Below, piece by piece: positions 1 through 7,969 of a stretch of 17,354 nucleotides of DNA; the first letter of the stretch is position 1, and each line of letters opens with the position of its first letter. The stretch is taken from assembly GCA_964639275.1 (NCBI GenBank), contig CAZXCQ010000127.1:1-17354 (forward strand). The letters run 5' to 3'. The notes under the pieces are model-generated. The model made no database searches. It saw nothing but the letters and a program-made list of their open reading frames with translations, and was not told the origin of the DNA. Both the position numbers and the translations under genes were made by a program. The stretch is from CAZXCQ01 sp964639275 (lineage in GTDB: Bacteria; Desulfobacterota; DSM-4660; Desulfatiglandales; Desulfatiglandaceae).

Positions 1-397
1 TTAACATCTTAAATTACCAAATAGAAACGCAAAATTTATGAGTCAGAAAACTAGTAGTTACCGATTTAATTCATTAGAAATGCATAATCTTAAAGGAATG
101 TCAAGCCCGATGTTGCATTGGAATTCACGCGATCCAATGAAATATGTTGTTTATACAAGCACAAACAGGCCAATTTGCAGGGACCATGGATATTTTTTGC
201 ACCATCGGGGTCAATAACAATTTCTGGCCAGAAGATTACTTTTTGATTTATGGTTTTGCGCCTTTGTATGCCCAAACCCTCAGGGCAGTTCTGATCACCG
301 ACGGGCATCGGGCGGCCCGGAAACTTGGCATCCGATACAGACTCATTCATTAGAAAAGAAGGGCAGCGCTCCGCGCCATTTTTGGCAGGTAAAGGAA
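1..397. other. 397-base stretch without a recognised gene
   Basis: No convincing gene is seen here. The first 100 bases are AT-rich. Two overlapping open frames exist: a 103-codon minus frame (401-90), whose GTG start overlaps the TGA stop of the dehydrogenase gene at 398-401, and a 69-codon plus frame (144-353). I recognise neither product. The GTG/TGA overlap could mean translational coupling, so a small hypothetical protein on the minus strand cannot be excluded, but there is no recognisable motif, and the two frames shadow each other. A 12-bp exact direct repeat (ATTCATTAGAAA) lies at 69-80 and 345-356. Confidence 0.5.
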
Positions 398-1486
398 TCA
401 CACCTTTTTAAAACCAAAGGCATCTGCGATTCGGATTGCATCGATAATGAGTTCGGGGGTCAGCTCAAATCTTACATTGTGGAGGTAGCTGTCTTTGTTT
501 TTGAAGACTGGCTGAATGGCTGCATCCAATTCCTTGTCCGTCACGGTTGCCAGACCGATTTGAGCCAGGGTGGTGGGCAGCCCGACTGACCTGCAAAAGA
601 TGTAGACTTCTTCTATTTTGGACTGTGGCCTGCTTTCAAGGAACAGGCCGGTCAGGGTGCCGAAGGCAACCTTTTCACCGTGATAATAATCGTGCGTTCC
701 TTCCAGATTGCAGAGGCAGTCGTGAATGCCGTGGGCAGTTGAGAGGCCCCCGGATTCAAATCCAAGACCGCTCAGCAACGTATTGGCTTCGATAATGTAT
801 TCAAGGGCCGGGCTGACGACATTGTTTTCGCAGGAGATCCTGGCCGCCCCGCCGTATTCCAGAAGCGTCCGGTAGCACATACTGGCGATCGACATGATGG
901 CCCTGAGATTGAACCCTCCGCATATATTTTTGAAATAGGATCGATCGCAGGTTTCAGCTTCAAACCAGGTTGCAAGGGCATCACCCATTCCGGAGACCAG
1001 AAATCTTACCGGTGCTTCAGCGATGATCCGGGTATCCACCAGGACATAATCGGGATTGCGTGTTGTAAAATAATCCACGACGGCGCCTTTGTTGTCATAA
1101 ACGACACAGGCGCTTGCCGTTGGCGCATCGGTCGCGGCGATCGTAGGGGCCGCGATAAATTTCACGCCCAGTTGATTTGCCACAACCCTTGCGGTATCAA
1201 TGGCCTTGCCACCCCCCATCCCGATGACAAAGTCATAATTATCGCCCTTTGTCAGATTGAAGATCCGGTCTATCTCATCCCAGGTGCAGTTGCCGCCGAA
1301 CTTCTCATATTGAACGCTGCATATCTTTTCCCAAAACGGCATGTTTTGCGGAATCACCTTTTTTGCGGCAGCGTTTGTGGCAAGAATAAAGACCTTCTTG
1401 TTTTCAAGCTCGTTGATTGCACCAAAATTCCTGATAATGTCCTCCCCCTGGATGTAACAGCGGGGAAAAATGGCCTTCCTTATCAT
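398..1486 (-). CDS. gldA: Glycerol dehydrogenase-like iron/zinc-containing alcohol dehydrogenase
   Basis: A 362-residue cytoplasmic NAD-dependent polyol dehydrogenase of the group III metal-dependent alcohol dehydrogenase superfamily (COG0371), the usual length for GldA, which oxidises glycerol to dihydroxyacetone. Visible motifs: the nucleotide-binding GMGGGKAIDTAR at 89-100; PTIAATDAPTSA-like PTIAATDAPTAS at 114-125, typical of GldA; and candidate metal ligands D169 (SGMGDA), H252 (STAHGIHD) and H269 (YYHGEKVAFG), matching the Asp-His-His set of glycerol dehydrogenases. The ATG start has GGAGG seven bases upstream. It follows lhr on the same strand after a 74-bp gap holding its own promoter, so it need not depend on lhr transcription. 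The exact substrate is inferred; related family members act on other polyols or on sn-glycerol-1-phosphate. Confidence 0.87.
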   Translation of the reverse strand: MIRKAIFPRCYIQGEDIIRNFGAINELENKKVFILATNAAAKKVIPQNMPFWEKICSVQYEKFGGNCTWDEIDRIFNLTKGDNYDFVIGMGGGKAIDTARVVANQLGVKFIAAPTIAATDAPTASACVVYDNKGAVVDYFTTRNPDYVLVDTRIIAEAPVRFLVSGMGDALATWFEAETCDRSYFKNICGGFNLRAIMSIASMCYRTLLEYGGAARISCENNVVSPALEYIIEANTLLSGLGFESGGLSTAHGIHDCLCNLEGTHDYYHGEKVAFGTLTGLFLESRPQSKIEEVYIFCRSVGLPTTLAQIGLATVTDKELDAAIQPVFKNKDSYLHNVRFELTPELIIDAIRIADAFGFKKV

Positions 1487-1519
1487 GAGTGAACCTCCGT
1501 TCTAAAATATTTTCACCTT

Positions 1520-1548
1520 ATCATATCCCTTTCCCCAGTGAGTGTCAG
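1520..1548 (-). promoter_or_regulatory. Predicted sigma70-type promoter of the glycerol dehydrogenase gene
   Basis: Reading the minus strand, CTGACA (1548-1543) and TATGAT (1525-1520) are separated by exactly 17 bp; each box matches consensus in 5 of 6 positions. Transcription would start near 1513, leaving a leader of about 27 nt that carries GGAGG before the ATG at 1486. Confidence 0.6.
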
Positions 1549-1560
1549 TCCTTTATCTCT

Positions 1561-4500
1561 TTATAAGGTCCTTCGATAAAGGACGACCTTTTTGTAATCG
1601 ACGAGGACATCGAAACTCGTGCGGAGGGCGTCCAGGTACGGGCTGTGGATTGCCTGCTCGTCGTTGATCACCTCTATGACGATCCGGCGCAGGGGTTGAA
1701 AGGGCCGGGTCAGAAGATGGCGCAGGACCCCCAGGCACGCGGGGAGATGGGGATCATCCGGGGACATGAGGAAGTTCAGTCCCTTGCCGTTCCGCTGGGA
1801 GACCAGGGCCAGGCTGCTGCCCCGGTAGACGAGATGGGTGCCGGCGACCCGTCTCGGCAGGGTTCCCCTGAGGGCATGGAGCGGGATGCCGCAGAGGGAT
1901 GCCGGGTCTATGGCCGAGATCCAGTAGACTGTGCCTTCGGGCATCTTTCTCTGGAGCATGCGGAAGGCCTCGTGGGAGATGAACTGGGGACCGGGGAGGC
2001 CCTCAAAGAAGTAGCCTGTCAGGACCTCGCCCGAGAGTTCCATCAACCGCAGGGAGCGAAAGAGGGCCGACCACTGAAACGGGGGGAGTTCGTTCTGGAG
2101 GAGTTCCCTGAAGAGGATGCCGTATCGATCCAGCAACAGCCTGACCCGGTCCTTGTTGCGCTCCTCTGCCTCGATGGGGCCATCGCCTGGCTCGGGCCGG
2201 GCAAGGCGCTGCCAATGGCCTCCGTAGGGCATGGCACGCTTCCATCTGGAAAAGGCGGTCCTTTGGCCGGGCCGGCGTCTGCCAGCCGATCTTTCAGCAA
2301 CTATGGCGGGCGCCTTGAACCCGGTCTCGATTCCCCGGCGAATCGAGAGGAAGGTGTCGCTGGTGACCCGGCCTTGCCACACGGCCCGCCACAGCCTCTC
2401 GGCAAGCTCCGCAGGCCGCAGCCCCGAGATCTCCTGCAAGGCGGGGAAATCATAACGCGCCCGGTGATCCGGGAAGAGGGCGGAGAGGTCTCCGTCATCC
2501 TGACCGGGTGTTTCTGAATCTCCGGGTTCCCCATCTCCCTGGCTCATGAGTTCGCGGTCCGCTTCAAAGACAAGGCACACCCTGCGGCCCTCAAGACCGA
2601 CCCACCCGAGATCGCCTTCCTGGACGATGGCGTCGAGCCAGGCGGTCTCGTAAGACCGGACCCGGGCCGGAAGGATCTCGGATTCCCACAGGGCTGCGCG
2701 GGCCGGGTAGCAGGTGAGGCGTTCGATGCGGCGGAAAAACCCGTCCATATCCTCTGCCGGGTTTGTGATTCCTTGAAATCGGGCAAGAAAGAGGGGGAGC
2801 CGTTCGATTCCGAGGGGTTCAAAGGCGGGCCTGGCCCGTGCCCTCCTGAGCCTGAGAAGGGTTTCAAGGTTCTCGCGGTCGCACAAAAGATCTGCGTCCG
2901 ATCCCTCAACCAGTTGACCGGTAACGAGTCGCTCTGAACTCACGAGGTCCTGAATGGCCCTTTCCAGTATGACCGGCGCTGCCCCGAGCGTTTCACGGAT
3001 AAAGTCCGGGGTCCTGGGGCCGTAGAACTGGAGCCAGTCGGCGAGAATAACGGCAAAGGCATCGGCCTGGTCCTCTTCGGTGCCTGTCAGGGCTGAGACC
3101 TCGGCCTCGATGGTCTTCCCCTTGCCTGCCAGGGGCTCGACCCGCACCCGCGCCTCTCCGCCATAGAGACCGTAAACGATCCTCGGCACGAACTCGAGTG
3201 CGACGATCAGGGGTTCTGAGGCACCCGGAAAATGAAGACGCACGAGCTTTTCTTTAACGGGTTCGAGAAAGGTCCGGGGATCCAGGGCGTGGTCATCCTG
3301 GATGGCGCGCAAGAGCGCGTGCCACTCGCCGTGGGGGAGGAGGACGCGCTCCTTGACCCAGTCGAGGAGATCCCTCGGCGTGTCGGGTGAATAGCCGGGG
3401 TTGAGGCGCATGCGCTTCTGCTCGAAGTTATGGATGAGATCGGGGGAGAAGGCCGGCCGCATCTCAGGGGAGAGGGTCACCTGGCGCAGGAGGTCCTGGC
3501 CGAGCATGGAGGTCCTGCCCGTCCTCATCCGGTCGTCCATGTAGACATATTCGTTGATCTGGCGCCAGGTCATGCCAAGGGCCATGGGGCTTGGATGGGC
3601 CGTACGGGTCTCGCTCCAGGTGATTGATCCGGTCTCCATTTCCGTGAGGACCTGGTGCAGGGCCTTGAGATCGAATTGGTCCTGAAGACAGGTTCGCCAG
3701 GCCTCAAGGAGGATCGGGAAGTCCGGAAAGGGGAAGACCGCGGCCATGAGCTTCTGCGACTGGAGCCGGCTCAGCCAGAGGGGCATCCGTTCGTTTGGAC
3801 TGCGACGCGTCAGGAGGAGGGCCCGGCCCGCGCACTCCCTGAACCTGGCCCCGAAAAAACCCGAGCCCTCAAGCCTCTTTTGTATCAGGGCCTCCACCCG
3901 GGCGCTCGTGACCAGGGAAAGGAGTTCCTCGGCCGTCCCCTCGTGGGGCAGGAGGAGGGCCAGGGCGTCATCGGTCACATAGACCTCGAGTTCGTGGCCA
4001 AAGCGGGCCTCCCAGGCCGCCTGGAGGGCCATGGCATAGGGCCGGTTGACCTGCCCGCCCCAGAGCGTATGAAGGATGACCTGGTTCCCCGGGTAGCCAC
4101 CGGGGCCGGCGCTGACGAATTCCATCAGGAGGTGATGCCTGTGCGGGAGCGGGGATCGTGCCGCCTTTTTTTGACTCTTCAAGAAGGCGACAAGCATTTC
4201 TGAGGCCCCTGGGTCCATGCAGTGGTCCCGGCCGAGGCGGTTTAGAAGGCCGGGGTCGTCGAGGCGGTCATCGAGATCCTCGAGAAAACGGCCGATCCGC
4301 TCTGAGAGGTGAAAGTCGCGGAGGCCTTCCTCGGCCCTCCAGAAAGGGGGGGCTGTGGTGCTGGGGCTTGCCGGGACCGCAAGGACATCGTTGTGGGTGA
4401 TCCCCTCGATCTTCCAGTTCTGGGTGCCAAGGGTAAAGATCTGGCCCACCGAGGCCTCCCAGACAAACTCCTCATCCAGTTCCCCGATTCGCGCGCCGGT

Positions 4501-6045
4501 CTCGTGGTGCCGGAGTTGGTAGTAGCCCCGGTCCGGGATGGTTCCGCCCGAGAGGTAGAGGTCCTGAAGCGCTCCCTTTCGGGCCGCGACGGTATGATCG
4601 ACGCGGTCCACGGAGATGCGCGGTTTTAGTTCCCGGACCCGGCTGTCCGCGTACCGGCCGGCCAGCATGTTGAGGACCAGGTCAAAGTGTCTGCGGGTGA
4701 GGGATCGATAGGGATAGCTCGTCTTGAGCACCCGGTAGAGGGCATCGATGTCCCAGGTCTCAACCCCGACCATGGAGATGATGACCTGGGCGAGCACATC
4801 AAGGGGGGCCTGGACCGGCCGTATCGCCTCGATCTCCTGCCCCAGGACCCCGGAAGCGAGGACGGCGGCCTCGATGAGGTCCTGGGGATGGGTCGGAAAG
4901 AGGGTCCCCCGGCTCTTCTCCCCCACCCGGTGACCGGCCCGGCCGATCCGCTGGATGGTCGAGGAGACCGAATGGGGGGATTGGACCAGGATCACCTCGT
5001 CGAGCGCCCCTATGTCGATCCCCAGTTCCAGGGAGCTGGTGGCGACAATGGCCCTTAGTTCGCCTGCCTTGAGCCTCGCCTCCACCTCCTGCCGGATCTC
5101 GCGGGAGAGAGAGCCGTGGTGGGCGTAGGCGAGGGGCTGCGTCTCGCCCAGGTTGACGAGATGGGTGAGCTTTTCGCAGAGACGCCGGCTGTTGGCAAAG
5201 ATGAGGGTCGAGCGGTTTTGAAGGATGATCTCCTTCACCTCCTCTACAAAGGGCTGCCAGAACGATTCCCTCGCCTGCTCAGCGGCAGCGCCCTCGGGAA
5301 ACCGCACCTGCAGGGCATACTCTTTCTTTTCTGATGAGGCCACCTGGGCGACCGGTCTGGGTGACCGCCGCGAACCGCCCGCATCGAGGTACCCGCCCAC
5401 GAACTCGGCCACCGTGGCCAGGGGGTGGATGGTGGCGGAGAGGGCGATCCGTTGAAACTCACCGCAGAGGGGCACCAGTCGATCCACCGCGGTGATGAGG
5501 TGGACGCCCCTCTTGTTATTCACCACGGCATGGATCTCATCCAGGATCACCGTGGCGATCCCTTGAAGGACAGACCTTCCGCCCTGGGAACTGAGGAGGA
5601 GATTCAGGCTCTCGGGCGTGGTGATCAGGATCTCGGGGGGGTGACGCTGCATGCGGCGGCGGTCTGACGGTGGGGTATCCCCGCTCCGGGTGAGGACCCT
5701 GAGGGGTGGAAAGGGTTCACCGGTCGCCTCAAAGATCCGCCTCATTGCCTCGAGCGGTTCAAGGAGATTTCGCTGGATGTCGTTATTGAGGGCCTTGAGG
5801 GGGGATACATAAAGGACGCTGGTGTGCCCGGGCGGCCACCTTCCCGAAACCAGCTGATCGACGGCCCAGAGAAAGGCGGCGAGGGTCTTCCCGCTCCCGG
5901 TGGGCGCCGTGATGAGCACGTTCTCTCCCCGGGCGATGGCCGGCCAGGCACGGGATTGCAGATCCGTGGGTCCGCCAAACTCCCCGGTGAACCACCTCGC
6001 CACCAGGGGGTGGAAGATAGACATAGCGTTCTGATCGATCATCAT
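1561..6045 (-). CDS. lhr: Lhr-type long ATP-dependent helicase
   Basis: A 1494-residue superfamily 2 helicase, close to the roughly 1500 residues of full-length bacterial Lhr. Seen in order: Walker A APTGSGKT at 47-54; motif II DEIH at 169-172; motif III SAT at 203-205; the second RecA-like domain with ATSSLELGIDIG at 335-346; and motif VI QRIGRAGHR at 365-373. The remaining 1100 or so residues are the Lhr-specific middle region and long C-terminal part, ending in the characteristic NGKGLNFLMS...VLYRRTL tail, so the protein appears complete. Members unwind DNA or RNA:DNA hybrids in repair. A start at 6045 or the next ATG at 6042 is ambiguous; no strong ribosome site is visible at either. No nuclease or phosphoesterase partner gene is adjacent. 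The strand opposite this GC-rich gene contains many long shadow frames that should be ignored. Confidence 0.95.
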   Translation of the reverse strand: MMIDQNAMSIFHPLVARWFTGEFGGPTDLQSRAWPAIARGENVLITAPTGSGKTLAAFLWAVDQLVSGRWPPGHTSVLYVSPLKALNNDIQRNLLEPLEAMRRIFEATGEPFPPLRVLTRSGDTPPSDRRRMQRHPPEILITTPESLNLLLSSQGGRSVLQGIATVILDEIHAVVNNKRGVHLITAVDRLVPLCGEFQRIALSATIHPLATVAEFVGGYLDAGGSRRSPRPVAQVASSEKKEYALQVRFPEGAAAEQARESFWQPFVEEVKEIILQNRSTLIFANSRRLCEKLTHLVNLGETQPLAYAHHGSLSREIRQEVEARLKAGELRAIVATSSLELGIDIGALDEVILVQSPHSVSSTIQRIGRAGHRVGEKSRGTLFPTHPQDLIEAAVLASGVLGQEIEAIRPVQAPLDVLAQVIISMVGVETWDIDALYRVLKTSYPYRSLTRRHFDLVLNMLAGRYADSRVRELKPRISVDRVDHTVAARKGALQDLYLSGGTIPDRGYYQLRHHETGARIGELDEEFVWEASVGQIFTLGTQNWKIEGITHNDVLAVPASPSTTAPPFWRAEEGLRDFHLSERIGRFLEDLDDRLDDPGLLNRLGRDHCMDPGASEMLVAFLKSQKKAARSPLPHRHHLLMEFVSAGPGGYPGNQVILHTLWGGQVNRPYAMALQAAWEARFGHELEVYVTDDALALLLPHEGTAEELLSLVTSARVEALIQKRLEGSGFFGARFRECAGRALLLTRRSPNERMPLWLSRLQSQKLMAAVFPFPDFPILLEAWRTCLQDQFDLKALHQVLTEMETGSITWSETRTAHPSPMALGMTWRQINEYVYMDDRMRTGRTSMLGQDLLRQVTLSPEMRPAFSPDLIHNFEQKRMRLNPGYSPDTPRDLLDWVKERVLLPHGEWHALLRAIQDDHALDPRTFLEPVKEKLVRLHFPGASEPLIVALEFVPRIVYGLYGGEARVRVEPLAGKGKTIEAEVSALTGTEEDQADAFAVILADWLQFYGPRTPDFIRETLGAAPVILERAIQDLVSSERLVTGQLVEGSDADLLCDRENLETLLRLRRARARPAFEPLGIERLPLFLARFQGITNPAEDMDGFFRRIERLTCYPARAALWESEILPARVRSYETAWLDAIVQEGDLGWVGLEGRRVCLVFEADRELMSQGDGEPGDSETPGQDDGDLSALFPDHRARYDFPALQEISGLRPAELAERLWRAVWQGRVTSDTFLSIRRGIETGFKAPAIVAERSAGRRRPGQRTAFSRWKRAMPYGGHWQRLARPEPGDGPIEAEERNKDRVRLLLDRYGILFRELLQNELPPFQWSALFRSLRLMELSGEVLTGYFFEGLPGPQFISHEAFRMLQRKMPEGTVYWISAIDPASLCGIPLHALRGTLPRRVAGTHLVYRGSSLALVSQRNGKGLNFLMSPDDPHLPACLGVLRHLLTRPFQPLRRIVIEVINDEQAIHSPYLDALRTSFDVLVDYKKVVLYRRTL

Positions 6046-6095
6046 AGACTAATGGCCCGATAGGGCAATCCTTTCAGGGTATGTGACCGGTCAGG

Positions 6096-6124
6096 ATTGT
6101 AACCCCTGGACCGTCGGGTGACAA
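6096..6124 (-). promoter_or_regulatory. Predicted sigma70-type promoter of lhr
   Basis: On the minus strand TTGTCA (6124-6119) and TACAAT (6101-6096) are spaced by 17 bp, each 5 of 6 to consensus. The start site would fall near 6089, giving a leader of about 44 nt before the ATG at 6045. Confidence 0.6.
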
Positions 6125-6186
6125 GGGGGTAGGGTTAGGAAAAATAAAGAGGCCGAGAGGGGTTGTGATCTGGCCTACCGACCGTA

Positions 6187-6233
6187 TTGACACCAGGCAT
6201 TGAATATGTATAATATGATTATCATATTATACA
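6187..6233 (+). promoter_or_regulatory. Consensus promoter with overlapping palindromic operator of the toxin-antitoxin operon
   Basis: TTGACA (6187-6192) and TATAAT (6209-6214) are both perfect consensus boxes, spaced 16 bp. The -10 box lies inside a perfect inverted repeat with 13-bp arms around one central base (6207-6219, centre 6220, 6221-6233). The predicted transcription start, about 6221, is also within it. This is the arrangement expected for autorepression by the antitoxin or toxin-antitoxin complex binding over the -10 region. The promoter and palindrome are seen directly; the identity of the repressor is inferred. GGAG at 6235-6238 serves the ATG at 6247. Confidence 0.8.
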
Positions 6234-6246
6234 CGGAGACTAAGAG

Positions 6247-6528
6247 ATGGAAAAGCGCATATCTGCGACCCGGGCTGTAAGGGATTTTTCTGAAGTCCTA
6301 AATACAATAAAGTTCAAAGGCGTTCATTATGTTATTGAAAGAGGTGGCAAACCGGTCGCTTCCATGAAGCCGATCGATGAAAAAACAGACCTTATGACGC
6401 TGGGCGAACTCAAAACCCTGCTCAAGAAATTGCCAAGGCTGGATGAAGAACTTGAGGCCTTTGCGGCAGATCTTGAAGAGATCACGAAAAATCAACCGCT
6501 TATGGCAACGGGGGATTTATGGGAGTAA
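6247..6528 (+). CDS. Phd/YefM-family antitoxin
   Basis: A 93-residue antitoxin. The N-terminal half (about 1-42) has the Phd/YefM-like DNA-binding fold signature: SATRAVRDFSEVL, then a strand-rich HYVIERGGKPVASMKPI. The C-terminal half is acidic and helical (LDEELEAFAADLEEI) and ends in GDLWE, typical of the flexible region that wraps and neutralises a VapC toxin. GGAG lies 8 bases before the ATG. Its stop overlaps the toxin start by 10 bp, so translation is probably coupled and the antitoxin is made first. It is expected to repress its own promoter at the palindrome centred on 6220. Pairing of Phd-type antitoxins with PIN toxins is common, so the family call is firm although the precise operator protein is inferred. 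Confidence 0.88.
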   Translation: MEKRISATRAVRDFSEVLNTIKFKGVHYVIERGGKPVASMKPIDEKTDLMTLGELKTLLKKLPRLDEELEAFAADLEEITKNQPLMATGDLWE

Positions 6529-6944
6529 TCTTCGATACAAGCGTTCTGATTGAAGCGGAGAGGCGGGAATCTGAGATCAACCAATTTATTGAAGGCCGAA
6601 AAGAAGAGGTCTTTGGACTGAGTGTCATTACAATCGCTGAACTCCTACACGGTGTACACCGGGCGGATTCAGCAAAGAGACGTTTGAAGAGAAGTGCTTA
6701 TGTCGAAAAAATTATCGAGCTCTTTCCCATCTATTTTTTTGAGATCTCAATTGCCCGGATATATGCAGAACTATGGTCTGATTTAAGCAAGAAAGGTATT
6801 CAGATCGGCGCCCACGATCTCATCATCGGTTCTACCGCCCTCTCGCTTGGGTTTTCAGTGGCCACCTATAACCGAAGGCATTTTGACCGGATAGAGGGGC
6901 TCAAAATCGAAACCTTGGCTTTTCGTAACACTTTAGCCGTTTGA
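6519..6944 (+). CDS. vapC: VapC-family PIN-domain ribonuclease toxin
   Basis: A 141-residue PIN-domain toxin, the usual VapC length. The acidic Mg2+-binding residues are visible: D6 in IFDTSVLIEAE, E41 in TIAELLHGV, D100 in GAHDLIIGSTAL, and a last Asp or Asn around N118-D123 in TYNRRHFDRI. VapC toxins stop growth by cleaving specific RNAs, often initiator tRNA or rRNA; the target here is unknown. All catalytic positions are present, so it is probably active. The ATG lies within the end of the antitoxin gene. Oddly, codon 136 spans the edge of a palindromic mobile repeat (6925), and the last five residues NTLAV plus the stop are encoded by that repeat, so the original C-terminus was replaced. 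Confidence 0.92.
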   Translation: MGVIFDTSVLIEAERRESEINQFIEGRKEEVFGLSVITIAELLHGVHRADSAKRRLKRSAYVEKIIELFPIYFFEISIARIYAELWSDLSKKGIQIGAHDLIIGSTALSLGFSVATYNRRHFDRIEGLKIETLAFRNTLAV

Positions 6945-7188
6945 AACCCGGGCAGTGGGGGTTCCGTTTTTCGGGCGTATAACTCGCCCGTAAGAGAGCG
7001 TAAGGAAATCACGTGCCATAGGTGAAAACAGGGGGCAGTATTTGCTGGAAACTCTTATGGTTTCCGGTAAGGTTGAAGTCAGTGATTTCCTAACGCTCTC
7101 TAACGGTCTCAGACAGGGATACACCCTTCAAAACGCAACCCCCATTCCCCTGTCTCAGTTCCAATTTTGAAGAAAGCTAAATTGATAC
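6925..7188 (+). mobile_element. MITE-like palindromic element, copy A (264 bp)
   Basis: The left end GTAACACTTTAGCC (6925-6938) and the inverted right end GTATCAATTTAGCT (7188-7175) form imperfect terminal inverted repeats, 11 of 14 matching. Flanks GGCTTTTC (6917-6924) and GACCTTTC (7189-7196) match at 6 of 8, a plausible decayed target duplication. Inside are a small hairpin (CGGGCG 6972-6977 with CGCCCG 6985-6990), a 25-bp stem with two mismatches (6988-7012 with 7082-7106), and an apical hairpin (GGAAAC 7047-7052 with GTTTCC 7060-7065). No open frame of note. It abuts and alters the end of vapC and separates it from the convergent ybaK-like gene. Confidence 0.8.
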
Positions 7189-7218
7189 GACCTTTCAAGA
7201 GTGACGGAAACGGTGCCG

Positions 7219-7683
7219 CTACCGGGTTGTTACCTCCAGGTGTTCACAATCAATGGCCCGTGATATATCGCGGGGGTCCATGAGAAGCATCAGGCCTCGC
7301 CTGCCGCCGTTGATGGCCACCTTATCAAACTGTAAGAGATCTTCCTCCATTACGACCGCCAGATCCTGTTTTGCGCCAAAGGGGCTGATGCCACCCACCA
7401 GATAGCCTGTCAGACGTTCTGCCGTTGAGGTGTCTGCCATGGCGGCCTTTTTCACGGAAAGGGAGCGGGCAAGGCGCTTTAGATCCAATTTCCTGTTCCC
7501 CGGGACAAGGACAAGGCCGTACCCTTTTGGCCCCAGGTCAACCACGAGGGTCTTGATGGTCCTCTCCTGGGGGAACCTGATGGCCTCTGAGGCAAAGACA
7601 GCCCCCTTTTGTTTGTGCTCATACTTGATGACCTCAAAAGGGATGCCTTTTTTCTCCAGGAATTTTGTGGCCAGTGTTGACAT
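7219..7683 (-). CDS. YbaK/EbsC-family aminoacyl-tRNA deacylase
   Basis: A 154-residue YbaK/ProX-domain protein, the normal size of stand-alone Cys-tRNA(Pro) deacylases, which hydrolyse mischarged tRNA in the cytoplasm. Visible signatures are TKFLEKKGIPFEVIKYEH at the N-terminus, FPQERTIKTLVVD, LVLVPGNRKLDLKRLARSL, the GYLVGGISPFG turn and INGGRRGLMLLMDP near the C-terminus, all standard for the family. The open frame extends upstream to a TTG at 7782, but homology begins at MSTLATKF and a promoter-like sequence overlaps the 5' extension, so I chose the ATG at 7683; its ribosome site is poor (AGG abuts the ATG), and an ATG at 7722 is an alternative. The exact tRNA substrate cannot be read from sequence. 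Confidence 0.85.
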   Translation of the reverse strand: MSTLATKFLEKKGIPFEVIKYEHKQKGAVFASEAIRFPQERTIKTLVVDLGPKGYGLVLVPGNRKLDLKRLARSLSVKKAAMADTSTAERLTGYLVGGISPFGAKQDLAVVMEEDLLQFDKVAINGGRRGLMLLMDPRDISRAIDCEHLEVTTR

Positions 7684-7752
7684 CCTAAATCGAAGGGTGG
7701 TTGCCCCGGGCTTGGCTCCCATACAAAAATGCTTGCCTGTCCGTTTTCTCTT

Positions 7753-7782
7753 CTTATATTTTAAAACATTGATTTTTATCAA
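7753..7782 (-). promoter_or_regulatory. Possible promoter of the ybaK-like gene
   Basis: On the minus strand TTGATA (7782-7777) and TATAAG (7758-7753) are separated by 18 bp, each 5 of 6 to consensus. If used, the transcript starts near 7746, downstream of the 5'-most TTG codon, supporting an internal start for the gene. Confidence 0.45.
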
Positions 7783-7875
7783 GGGCTTCTTTTGGGGAGG
7801 AAGGCTATCACGATATGATGATTGCCGCTGCGGCTATTGACTCTAAAGGTCATTTATCCCTATATTAAAATTTTT

Positions 7876-7969
7876 GTATCAATTTAGCTATTTTCAAAAC
7901 TGGCACTCGGGCAGGGCAATGGGGATTCCGAATCCCCATTGCCCTGCTTTCAAACACCTAAAGTGTTAC
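7876..7969 (-). mobile_element. MITE-like palindromic element, copy D (94 bp)
   Basis: Ends GTATCAATTTAGCT (7876-7889) and, inverted, GTAACACTTTAGGT (7969-7956) match the terminal sequences of copy A in the opposite orientation. A perfect 8-bp duplication AAATTTTT flanks it at 7868-7875 and 7970-7977, direct evidence of transposition. The core is a perfect inverted repeat with 18-bp arms (7911-7928 and 7930-7947) around one base. It sits between the divergent ybaK-like and beta-lactamase-fold genes, and ends 44 bp before the start codon of the latter, so it may affect that gene's promoter. Confidence 0.85.

Noticed and set aside
1645..5667. Many long open frames on the plus strand opposite lhr, up to 290 codons
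   Set aside because: They are shadows of the GC-rich helicase gene: low-complexity Gly/Arg/Glu-rich translations, no motifs, and the minus frame is a complete conserved Lhr.
7684..7782. N-terminal 33-residue extension of the ybaK-like protein from a TTG start
   Set aside because: The extension is Lys/Arg-rich, unlike the family, has no good ribosome site, and overlaps a TTGATA-18-TATAAG promoter-like sequence.
7911..7947. Perfect GC-rich hairpin in element D as an intrinsic terminator
   Set aside because: No T-run follows immediately on either strand, the two flanking genes are divergent so neither ends here, and it is the centre of a transposed element.
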